The notes under the pieces: model-generated
The model's input: the letters and a program-made list of their open reading frames with translations, nothing else
Databases searched by the model: none
Told to the model about the DNA's origin: nothing
Program-made: the position numbers and the translations under genes
Part shown: positions 24,318 through 35,125 of the stretch, piece after piece
Layout: each line of letters begins with the position of its first letter
How positions within the stretch are numbered: the stretch's first letter is position 1
Source of the DNA: Tubiluchus corallicola
Taxonomy: Eukaryota; Priapulida; Priapulimorpha; Priapulimorphida; Tubiluchidae
Direction: 5' to 3'
DNA: 62,000 nucleotides
NCBI GenBank assembly: GCA_030141605.1
Contig: JAQGDQ010000040.1
Span: 402,501 to 464,500 of the forward strand

Positions 24318-27300
24318 TAAAAAACAAATATATACAAGAAGGTGTCCCTCTGTTTGCAGGGAGTTGTTTTACATGTAAATAAAATTTGAAGATATTAAGA
24401 CATATCACAGATATAGAGTTACCTAAATAAAAGGTTGACTTAGTAACTGAGTAACAATTAATAGTTGGCCATTCATTTTACAAACCATTCGGGAAGACTA
24501 GCTAGTTAACCAAAAAACCGATAAAAAACCAAGCAAGTAATCAAAAAACAACCAAAGACCAAACGGCCGAGTGATCGAGAACCAAGCAACAGAACTTCAT
24601 TTTGGATTCGTAATAATAATAATCGAAAATTACTGAAATTTGTTAAGCAGTCGTTATGAATACTGTTTCCTTTCCTGTTTTCCTGTTGCTTATTTTATTT
24701 ATTTATTTTTTACTGAGCACTGTCTATTCTAATAATTGACGATTCGACCTAGTTTCTTAGCCCTCTGAAACTGAAAAGCTGTTAACACTTCCATAAATCG
24801 TTTATGGCACCCAGTGCTTCGAAATGTTCCACTTGCTTTTCCGTAGTACCGTCCTTGCCCAATTGTCCTTGATTTTTTCCCTGCCGAAAATTTCTTGCTG
24901 CAAATACCAGACACATGCCACATGGAAAGCAAAACTGCCGCTTTTTATTTTTTACTTCCGGCGAAGCAGCTAAGTGGGTGATGCAACCAAATGAGCAAGG
25001 AAGTGACATCAAAATCATCCTAACTACCATTACATAATTGCTCTTGATGCGAAATCAGTTCTGCGCCCTAAAGAGTTCAGGGAAACTACTCTCCTGCTTC
25101 TGGCTTGTCCATATTTATTCTATTCGTTTCTTCTGAATATATCTGCGGCATAATCTGCCCAAGTAAAATTTGGCCCCAGTAAAAACAGCAATTTGCTGTT
25201 ATGTTTGCAATTTGCAATTTATTCGTTATGTTTAATAGGTTCGTTAGTAGGAGTACTTACACAAGCAGTTACACAAGCAGGTGAAATATCTTGACACAGA
25301 GAGGAAAACATTCTACTTATGTTTTGTAATTAATGTCATTTTAATTAGACTTCTACTTCGATAAAATTTGAATGAGAAAGTACCGCTTTTACTGTTTATG
25401 TGCTGTTTCAGTGATTTTATCGAACTGTAGATCTGTATACCGGAGAAAACATGCATGTTTCCCTATAATTTCTCTGTAATTTCCCAATTTCTGTGTGCAA
25501 CTGAGCGAACATCCTGAAAATTATTGTTCATAATTTCTTATAACTATAACTAGGATGTACACCAAAGTTCCCCACTGCAGTGTTACTAGACGTATTTGAC
25601 AAATTGATTGGAGAAAAATGGACATTGGGGCGTAACTGTAACAAAATTACAAATTGTGAACTAAGAACGCCAGGCAAATGCTTTTTAATGCATTTGTTTA
25701 AACCAGCCTTATTACGCTTAAACCAAGACGTAAATGGCATCAAAGCGTTAAAATCCAGAATGAGTGAAAATTTCTCATTGGAATTACCCTGAAATTTAGT
25801 AAGTTTAAAAAACTGTTATGATTAACCGCTCTGGCTTCAAAATATCATGACAATTCCTGCCAACACAAAACGTGATCTTTTTTGTAAGAGATTGTGTCAA
25901 AATGCGAGAACTAATAACAACTGTTGCGGCACGGAAAACACGAACGATTGGACAAAACTCACCCGTGATACAGGCTTACCGCATAGCAAGCAATACAGCT
26001 CTAGGTATTTATTATGCAGGTTTTCAATCTTCTTATTCAAACATTTCAGTTAAGCTGCTACTTCTCCAGGGTCACCCAACTGAATCCATAAACCACAGAA
26101 GGTAAGACGAGACAAGATAGGATTTTATCTTTTACTTTGTACATTGAATATAATAACAGACTATTATTTCCACAATGTTCTGAGCGTTAATACTAAAAGC
26201 TGTTAACCTAGGCATAATTATACCTTGTTATACGAATAAAACTATTGCACAAAATTATATAAAATATCAAGAAGATTGAAATACTAGGCTTAAATCTATT
26301 ATAATCCTAAGTATCGCGTAACTATAATGCGTGCTATCGATCCTTATAATTATAATTAGCTATTAAAATGCAGTACGAAATTAAGAAGAAAAGTCTGTGA
26401 AAATAATAAAATGCAGTAGCAAAGAAGAGAGACTTGGTCACAATCATAGGTTTATAGTGTAAAAATTGGTAACTAACATATAGTATAATAAAGAGTGACC
26501 AAAGTCATAAGCAAAAAAATCACTGTTACAAGAAAAATAGAGATTAAAAATAATCGTTTTATAACGAAAACTTTTTTTATAATCTGTTCTGCGTTTTTGT
26601 ACATAGAGCTGTCATCAGAAACTTATTTCGTGGTATGAACTATATCATTCACGTTTCATTATTCTTTGAATTTTTTCTGATAAACCATTACTCCTCTAGC
26701 GACCTCCTTTTCACATTTCCCATAAGCAAGAAGCATCCCGAAAAACAAAAGGATTGAGTTTCCAATACAGTAAACCACGCGCATATAAACCTGTGCCATA
26801 TATGTCCATTTATACCATCGGGTAATCGAAGCAATGTGAAATTAACATTGTTTGTGGTTTGATGAGCCGTCCATAAGACATTGACTGAAGGGCTGATTGC
26901 AAACACGCCAAACTTCCGGTCTGGAGGTTTGCGAGTAACACCGTTTATAAATGGATTTGCGACTGATTGGCTTGTTAAACTGGCTTTCCCCTTTCTCTCT
27001 TTGATTTTCTTGTTGGTGTGCACAAATGTCGTAATTGGGAACAGCGACAACTACACTGACAACCACTGCGCAGTGAGAAGTAACTTCAACACCAGACTGC
27101 TTTGACGAGAACGCCAGCGCCGCACAACGACTAGAGCAACAACATGCGGCAGTAACAACAGCAATAAACTGAAGTAAAATAGTATTACGAAGTTAAGCAT
27201 CGCTAATTTGCTATCTTCATGCTAACATTAACAATAAACTTTGCTACACCATAAACGAGTCATCATTTCTTATTCTTATCGCAGAACGCAAGCCCTTCCT

Positions 27301-28080
27301 ATTAAATTATTTGCTAACAGTACTTTGACTTTTTTGATTAAATGCGTAATTTCGCGTATACGCGCAGTGGAGGCCATAATTTAGGTGGTGTTTACGTACA
27401 TCCAGAATGGGTGTACGTTATGCGGATGCGAAATAGATAAAATCGGTTTATATTATTTTCAATGCACCCACTTTATTATATGTGTTATTTTTCTTTGCAG
27501 CTGTCTCCAATTGATTTTTCATGTACGTAATTCCGTAGATGGATAACGCATAATGGATGGCTTATTCCAAATAAGTAAATAACAATGCAGTTTTCTTCTC
27601 CAGACGAAACTCAACAAACACAACTCACCTGTTTATTATTGCATAACAACTTCATTTTGCAAGTATTAATGGTGAAATAACGACAGAATAATAGTGTAGC
27701 AGTGGTAACGAAGCATTAATAGGCTACGCTGCACTTTTGATCAAAACAGCAAGTGACATGTTAATTTGTAGCTATGACACACACGCCAGCAAATACATAA
27801 CAGCTTCATATATAACACCTATATATGTTACAATACCTTAAAAAATAATCATATGGTTTATAATATATTAACCCTGAAAATGATTTCCGAGAGGACTTGA
27901 TAAATAATAATGTTGATGAATGGTGGGAAATATGAAAACGATTATTTGGGAGTTCAAATGATGGACGTCGATAAAATTATTATGTTGAGCGCCATTGCGA
28001 ACTAATCATACGGGTTTCGTCGCACTGTTAGTAAGCCTATGCCCTTCTCGTGCTGCCGGCACATGGAATAGTTAACTAAA
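24318..28080. other. gene-free stretch with unassigned ORFs
   Basis: Several 60-120 codon frames occur on both strands (24.7-25.0, 25.5-26.1 and 26.7-27.1 kb). The 25,872-26,105 frame ends near a good donor (AAGGTAAGA at about 26,100), and the minus-strand frame 26688-27050 has ordinary composition. I cannot assign either to a family and neither has a matched acceptor. Non-coding or TE-derived sequence is the more likely reading. Confidence 0.35.
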
Positions 28081-28194
28081 GCGGCGTCCACACTGTCACT
28101 TTACCGCGACACTTTTTATGTGGATATTAAACCCACATCGGTGCCCTGGGTGCACGATTATTTCACTGTGACAATATGACAGTGTGGACGACGC
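28081..28194. mobile_element. small foldback element
   Basis: The first 18 bases (GCGGCGTCCACACTGTCA) and the reverse complement of the last 18 differ at one position, giving a 17/18 inverted repeat around a 78-bp core. A partial third copy of the terminal motif (GACAATGAGGACGAAGCATAAG) follows at about 28,221. It fits a miniature inverted-repeat element or a piece of a larger one. No clear target duplication. Confidence 0.5.
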
Positions 28195-28868
28195 ATAAGG
28201 CGTATTCATCATGACAAAATGACAATGAGGACGAAGCATAAGACTTATACTGCCTCAAGGGTGACACCTAGGTCTTAGCCTGTGTTAATAACCATTGCTA
28301 AATTAACTGGGCATTTGGGCTAATAAAATAACCCATTTCCTTCTGCTCTATGCCATTGCTCACGGAGTACTGCAGCACCTTTCGGAAAAATTCAATCATT
28401 TCTAGGCACGTACATGAATGTATTTATTGAAACCTTCGGGGTTTTCTGAAAACGTTGTGTTTTTACGTGTTTAATGGGAGAAATGCACTTTTGAGACAAA
28501 GTTTTGTCATATCGTAGACAAATGAACTGCCTGAGAGGATAGAAGCAATATGGTCGCTATATGTACCCTGAATGCAAAACCTGCAATTAATAAGTCTCTA
28601 ACGCTAATGAAACCGTTGCCATCCGAATAATTTCCGATTACTTTTAGTCCCAACAAAGGTTGTTAATCTTACCAGCAACTTTACTTTACATAGCTGCCCT
28701 TTGTAGGCCTACATGATATCGGTGAATTGATAAAAGATGAATAGTTTTAGCACTCCTATAAGGACTTAATGAAGTAAGCAATAAAGGTCACAGCGTTGCT
28801 GCAAGTGCTTTTCAACCAAAATAATATGATTACCCACCGAAAGCTACAATGAGGTTTGTGGCGAGGAA

Positions 28869-28961
28869 TAGCTGACTGGTAACCGTGCGTGCTGGGCAAC
28901 CGAAGCTCAACAATGTTGAGGCTGTTCGGCAAATGAATGGGTAACTGCAGGATTCAATACC
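28869..28961 (+). repeat. possible tRNA-derived SINE head (A-box/B-box-like)
   Basis: TAGCTGACTGGTAA resembles a pol III A box and GGATTCAATACC about 70 bases on resembles a degenerate B box. The spacing and weak B box leave this tentative. It does not fold as an intact tRNA. Confidence 0.3.
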
Positions 28962-30889
28962 TATTTGGAGCGAATTTATTTATCACTGACGCTAACTACT
29001 AACATCATAGAGGGAGACTGCATAACATGAATGACATAAACATTTAACTAAAATATCTCTGTTGATTCACAGTCTCATCTAATAGGATTATCCTTGATAA
29101 TGAACCAGATTCCGGTCTCGCCACAAGAACGTAGGTTCTGAGACAGGTGTTGAGCCACCGACAGAATTTGTACGCCTAAATGGTTCGTTCATTCATGGAG
29201 CATGAACATGAGACTTGCACAGTGAAAGGAGAATTCAACATTACATTTTAAATTGTCAAACGCCATAGTTTCTACTCCATGTGGTTCTAAGTCGTGTGAT
29301 GCCGTAAGTTTTATTTCAAATTCTGGCAAAATGTTTAAAATTTTCGCAGTAGCATTATCAGATCGAGCGTTTTTTTTTTCGTTAACAAAAATAATGCCTT
29401 AGTACGTATTCTTCTTTCGCATTTTTTTCTGCATTACTTGAATAGGTGTTTCTCAAACGAAAACACAACAACTTCAAGAAGTTTGTCCGTTTGTGCTGTA
29501 TGCTTTGTACATATTATTGTTCTAATGGCATTTCTGATAGAACACCTGAAGACGGAGCTAATTACCGTTTTCGTAAGTCACTGTAATTTTACGAGGTTGT
29601 CGTAAGAGTAAATAGAGACCTACATGCTTCAACATTATGGACTGTATGTAAATTATTCGATCAAATCCAGGAAAATTTTTGGTTTAACGATAGCTTGTAG
29701 TAAGGAATCCTGATCTGTCAACTCATATAGCAATTCAAATTGGTTTCGTTCATCAGTAGTTCACACTGAATTATGACTAATTATTGGAATACCATGTACC
29801 CAGTTTACAAAGGAAAAACTAAAGTTATTCAAAAAATAATTATTAGGTCCATGAATAACAATACTCGTGGGGTTGGCACAGATGTTCAATTTGCAAGCAT
29901 ATTACATCAGCGTGTCACTTTGTAAGCCATTACTTCACTAAAATATATCAAAGGTCTATCGGTAGCCTGCAGAAATCACCAAGATATCGTATATTGAGCT
30001 TTGAGATAAATACCACACAAACTTTACAAGTCTCATTAGAAAATTACAGCAGTACTTTCGCGGGGTTGAGGCTTTCGTGTACATACTGTGTCACTCTGCC
30101 TAATTTGCTTCCGGAGAACTTGAAACTCAGATGAATTGATTCAATGAGATGAATTATCAGAGCAGTGAAGAGTGATTTATTGTCAATCATAAGATGCTAT
30201 AAGAACTTTATTTCACATGCATCCTACTTTATGGTCAGCAATGGAAAATGAAATTATATTAAACAATGTAGTCACTATCGTGAATGGAAACAAACATACG
30301 GTCTTTTACTCCCCTTCCCTAAGTAAATAAAATATTTATGATGGACCTGCTAATATAATAAAATTACTTAACAAGAACATGTAACATTTTTTAAACTGTG
30401 GTGCTTATCTTTTTGTTTTAATTATTACTGTATTTAATTAAAACTTAGAATAGTAAGCAAGCTATTTAAAGGAGAAGAAAAAATTACAGTTAAATACCTG
30501 GGACTTCAAAATGCAAAAAGTCAATTATGTATAGTAATTGTATACATGACTTTATCCTGAACAATTTTACGAAATTTGTCATTATTTGGAAATCTATAGA
30601 TTTGTTGAGATCAACAGATTCAGCAAATGTTTGATATTATTTTGAGCACTTTTGAACATAGGTTCTGAATGTTGGTTCAAGGCTAGCAAAAACGTAACAT
30701 GCAACAACAAAAAGGCTATTATGTAAGAATGCCAGTATAAAGCAACAATCATTATTTATGTAACAATTTTTGAAACATTATGTAAAAATTTTTGTATCAC
30801 TGTGTAATAATCTCAGTGTAACAAAAAATAAAGCTTTATTGTAATAGACTAACGTAGAGTTGATCCTTGTATAATTGGGTCTGTCACGA
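28962..30889. other. gene-free stretch
   Basis: No long open frame on either strand, no recognisable exon and no simple repeat longer than about 15 bases. Confidence 0.45.
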
Positions 30890-31140
30890 TCGGAGTTTGC
30901 TCAATTATTGAGCTGGGTCAGTTTCTTTCTGTTATGGTTCATTGTAGGTCTGGTTGTAGGTCTGGCTCAGGGTCAGTCTGGTCTTGTCTGTATGGGGTTT
31001 GATTTGTCAGAAGGTTTGATCTATCACTTGTCTCAGTGGTGTGTGTCTGTGGTCTAATCTAGCACGCCTATCTGAGGTCGTGTCTATCTGCAGTCTTATC
31101 TGTATATCGTGTCTATCTAAAGTCTGATCGGGATCTGTTA
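30890..31140. repeat. degenerate GTCTGGTCT/GTCTATCTG array
   Basis: About 250 bases in which 9-11-base words such as GGTCTGG, GTCTTGTCTGT, GTGTCTATCT and GTCTGATC recur at irregular intervals. A related short cluster lies at 31,440-31,520 (GGTCTGATCTGG, CTGTCTGTCTAGTCTGGTC). The frames through both are not supported as genes. Confidence 0.6.
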
Positions 31141-32402
31141 AAGCAAAATATAGCACATTTTTCACACTATTTTTTTGGTTTTCATACTACTTTTTGATAC
31201 AACATAAGGAGATAGAAAGTCAAAGAACGTACAAGGTAAATAAATATCGATCAATCACGTTTAGTTAACACCAGTTAATTCTTCTTTTCTACCAGATGGC
31301 TCTAAGTGTGGGTTCAGTACACTGTTTGCTAAGGATTTAGTTCATGTTTCCCGTTTAGGTTAGGATAGCCAGGAGATCACCTTTAAAATGTAAAGTACCA
31401 ATTTATGAAAATCAGCCAATGCTCTAAGGGGTTGTTCTAGATGTGTGTGTGGTTCCACTCGGTCTGATCTGGCCTGCGCCTGGTCTAGCTGTCTGTCTAG
31501 TCTGGTCTGTCTGAAGGCCAATTGCCCGATGGCTAAGAGACCAATAAAGTCCATTTTTGAGCTTTATGCATTTGCAAATGTATAATTATGTGGATATTTT
31601 CCCCAGCAGTGTAAAAGAGGTACATCCCTCTGTCAGACCAAACGTAGTTATTTAGCCTAGAACAGACCTTTGGTAGGGGCAAATATTAATACGTTTACAA
31701 GAAAACTCTTCTGAGACTCGTAACCATCTTAAAAACACTAGCATCTGATAGCTTTTTGAAATTTATGGGCCAAGCCATGTTCTACAAAGTCTAGCTTCAT
31801 TTGGTAATGTGTGTAACAAAAATGACAAAATTTTTAATAAAGAGCAAAATGGGAGCAAATTTGGCAGTGAAAATAACAGTCGAAAACGTTAATTTATGCC
31901 TCCCATTACTGCAAGAAAAAGATTTCTTCTCTTACCGCAATTGTTTACTGTTTCTTTTTTGGCGCTGAGAGAATTTCAGTGTTTTCTGCTGAGTTTCTCT
32001 GTTTCCTGTGTTTGAAAACGTCTGGGTAAATTACTTGACAAACCATTACTTGTAATGCCCTTTTAAATCATATTTTTGTCGTAAATTTAAATGCATAAAC
32101 AGAAAGTATAGCGACTATATTACGTTTTCATTAAAGGCAATTTGACAGAATGATATGGAGTAGCAAATGGCAGCAGCCAGCATGCTGCCTATTGTTTAAT
32201 TTCAATATTTATTGCTAACGTGCTTCAGAAAAGTTCTTGACTTCCCATAACCTGAGTACATTTCTTGTTGTTGCAGGTTTACCTGCCATTATTAATCAAT
32301 TACTATATGAAGTCTCTTTTTTATTTTCTAGATGCAGCAGTAGCCTATTGCAGTTACTTGTTATTATCATCAGAAAAAATATCTCATTCAAGATTGATTA
32401 AA
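31141..32402. other. upstream region of UBR7
   Basis: Contains the second GTCTG-rich cluster, then AT-rich sequence. Possible acceptor sites at 32,275-32,276 (GTTGTTGCAG) and 32,330-32,331 (TTTTCTAG) suggest that the exon with the start codon has a 5' UTR part spliced from further upstream. The upstream UTR exon itself was not identified. Confidence 0.4.
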
Positions 32403-33904
32403 ATGTCTGATGAGGATCAGGACCAAGCTGTGCTTTCTATGGTAGATGTTATGAACGAAGAACAAGAGTTAGAGGACGATGCAGTTGCAGTACTCGGAGC
32501 AAGTGATGCTAAAAATTGCACTTATCCACAAGGTGGGCATTACATTTGCGCTATTTAACGTATCTTTTGTTGTTTATGTCATGTTTAATGTATATACTTG
32601 AAAAAGTGCTCATATATCATGATACCGGAAGTAATTTATTTTTCACAATTATGACATCAGTGGCAATAGCCCAGCTGCTGCATGATGCCGTTTCTGTCAG
32701 ACTTAAATGGTTAAATGAGCTTACAACTTGTATATTTACTGAGAGTATTTTGAACACTTGCATGTGAATTTTATGATAAACTGTTATCAAGCCTTCTTGG
32801 TCTATTGTACAGAGTTTAAGATTTTGTTAAAGATTTTTTTACAAAACACATGACTTTACTTGTGTTTTTTTAGGTTATCTTGGTCGTCAGGCACTCTACT
32901 CTTGCAAAACTTGTGTTGTAAAGGGTGTAGAACCAGCAGGTGTCTGCCTCGCATGTTCACTGGATTGTCACAATGGCCACGAGTTGTTCGAACTGTACAC
33001 AAAACGAAATTTTCGCTGTGATTGCGGCAACAGCAAATTTGAAAATTTCACTTGCAAACATTTCCCAAGTAAAGACAAAGTCAACAATCAGAATAAGTAC
33101 AACCAGAATTTCCGCGGCTTGTACTGCACATGTGCTCGGCCATATCCTGATCCAGATGATGACGTGGATGATGAGATGATTCAGTGTGTCATATGTGAAG
33201 ATTGGTATCATGGCAGACATTTGGGAAGCTCTTATCCTCCGGAAAGTGGCGAATATGCAGAAATGATATGTCCACAATGCATGAAAAATCATGACTTTTT
33301 ATGGAAGTACTGCATTTTGTCTGTTGCAGTCAAGCTCGAGAAACATGAAGATGAGGAAAAGACGATAGACGTAGAATGCACAAAAAACGAATATAATGTT
33401 ACTAATGAAAAAACTGAAAGTGATAGTGACAAATCTGCTGATTCGAAAACAGACAACTTAAGCAGTAATGCAACAAATCCTTGTCAACTCTCAGAATTAA
33501 GCAAACGGAAAGATGAATCTCGTGGCGGATCTACTTTCTGGCATGATGGTTGGCGAAACAAGTTATGTCGCTGCACAGATTGTCTGCAAATGTATGAGAA
33601 TCAAAGTATTAGCTACCTGCTGGATGAGAATGACTCGCTTGTTGCATATGAAAGAAAGGGTAAAGATACTGCTGCATCACATGACGACAAAGTGATGGCA
33701 GCACTGTCCAGCATTGATCGGGTACAGCAAGTCGAAATGTTGCAGGGCTATACCGATTTGAAGGACCAGTTAAAAGAGTATTTGAAAAGCTTTGCAGAAA
33801 CTGGCAAGGTTGTCACAGAGAGTGATATCGCTCACTTCTTCGAGGAGATGCAAAGTCGGAAACGTCGTAAAGTGAATTCTGGCATTCCTCATTACTGTCG
33901 GTAA
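32403..33904 (+). CDS. UBR7: UBR7, UBR-box and PHD-finger E3 ubiquitin-protein ligase; two coding exons
   Basis: Exons are 32403-32532 and 32874-33904, joined phase 1 (donor GTGGGC, acceptor TTTTTTTAG), giving 386 residues against 425 in human. The UBR box (about 39-105) has C39, C54, C57, C68, C71, H76, H79, C92, C94 and C104, with the family segment ELFELYTKRNFRCDCGNSKF. A PHD finger (about 126-181) has C128, C130, C148, C151, H156, C176 and C179. An acidic/Ser-rich linker (about 200-250) precedes a conserved C-terminal domain ending KRRKVNSGIPHYCR. Human UBR7 is a nuclear/chromatin-associated E3 linked to histone H2B ubiquitination. The start is the ATG at 32403, because SMVDVMNEEQELEDDAVAVL aligns with the human N-terminus soon after it. 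The open frame extends upstream to 32265, but that part looks like intron/UTR. Confidence 0.97.
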
Positions 33905-34075
33905 AGCCTCCGTATTAGCATTCCTTTAAGTGTAGAAGTTTGTGTAATATTTATGTTTAGCAATTGCTGTACTAGAGCTGCTATTTTTGTCTTGGTAAGT
34001 GTCGTCTCAATTTTGGCATAGTTTTCAGACATACTTTGATCGTGTAATATAATATTTATTATCATAAAATACCTT

Positions 34076-34081
34076 ATTAAA
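34076..34081 (+). terminator. possible UBR7 polyadenylation signal (ATTAAA)
   Basis: ATTAAA lies 172 bases after the UBR7 stop codon, in an AT-rich setting. No canonical AATAAA is seen nearer. It is a weak prediction, since such hexamers are frequent in AT-rich DNA. Confidence 0.3.
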
Positions 34082-35091
34082 TTAAAATAAGGAAAGAAAC
34101 TACTGAAATCTGTGTTACATTACATTTGTGAAAAAACAAAGATGATTTATTCACAAAACAAAATTAATTTTTGCACCATACTCCAAGGCAGACCACAAAA
34201 AATTTGTTTCTGTCTTACGTCATGAGCTCAAAAGATGTCAGTAGGGAGGGAGGATTTTTTTTAAAGCTTTGTGAATGTTTAAAGCTGAATCGTAGAATAT
34301 TTAAAATCAAAGTTTGTTTATTCCCCACTGGTTAGCAGTAATGTTTTAAATTTTTTCAACGTACATTTTTTAACGCTTTGTTTTTTAGTATCATATTACT
34401 GAATTATCATATAATAATCGATTCTTATATAATCTCTTTTTTTGTATCATGAATGTGTATATTCTGATAATTATGGCATAAGCGGTAACACTACTCGGCT
34501 GTTAATACACCAATTTGGCAGAAAATTTGATACTTTTAGCCTCCAATACAATGAGCATCATACAAAACGGCAACCCGGGTCGAGAGTTGTCCGTGGAAAA
34601 ACCTTGCCGCATCCTGCGTTCCCCGAAAGAATCATGTTATAATAATTATTGCGTTTACATTTTTAATTGAAAAAATACGCTTTTATATGACTGCGATCGG
34701 TAAGTATATGAACATACAAAAAAATGATAAAATTCCAGGCTGGGTTCACGATAAAAAAATGTTTCCCGGGCGATTAGACAGAAACAAAAGGATTTTTATT
34801 GTCGGCCTAAGCATGTTGTACAAATTGTTTTTAAAAGTATTCTCCCGCATTTTTAAACTTGATTATAGCAAATAAGGACGCATGTATGTATATACAAAAA
34901 AACACAAAAATTTGTATTTTAAAACTGGCATATTTACTTTTTACATCATTTGCTTTCTACAAAAAACTACCAAGTTAGCATAACATCATCTCCTTAGTTT
35001 TACAAATTTAAGTTGTAGTTACATAATTACAAACAAGTGATGCAAGATAAAGTACAATGACAGAACAAGTACTAAAATAATTATTTACATG
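34082..35091. other. intergenic spacer between convergent UBR7 and IWS1
   Basis: About 1 kb of AT-rich sequence between the 3' ends of two convergently transcribed genes. Frames at 34442-34642 and 34687-34875 have no domain. No transposon termini were recognised. Confidence 0.45.
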
Positions 35092-35097
35092 TTTATT
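35092..35097 (-). terminator. IWS1 polyadenylation signal (AATAAA on minus strand)
   Basis: AATAAA on the minus strand begins 29 bases after the IWS1 stop codon. A T-rich stretch follows downstream. This implies a very short 3' UTR of about 50 bases, if it is the site used. Confidence 0.5.
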
Positions 35098-35125
35098 TTA
35101 CAATATGCAGCATGGGCTGTTTATG

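Noticed and set aside
26688-27105. Overlapping ORFs on both strands, up to 120 codons
   Set aside because: No domain, splice signals or codon bias favours one strand. It could be an old repeat. Left unassigned.
28869-28961. Possible functional tRNA gene
   Set aside because: The A and B boxes are imperfect and I could not fold an acceptor stem and anticodon arm. A SINE head is more likely.
32265-32402. N-terminal extension of UBR7 by 46 codons
   Set aside because: Likely intron or 5' UTR: two acceptor sites fall within it. Homology to human UBR7 starts only after the ATG at 32403.
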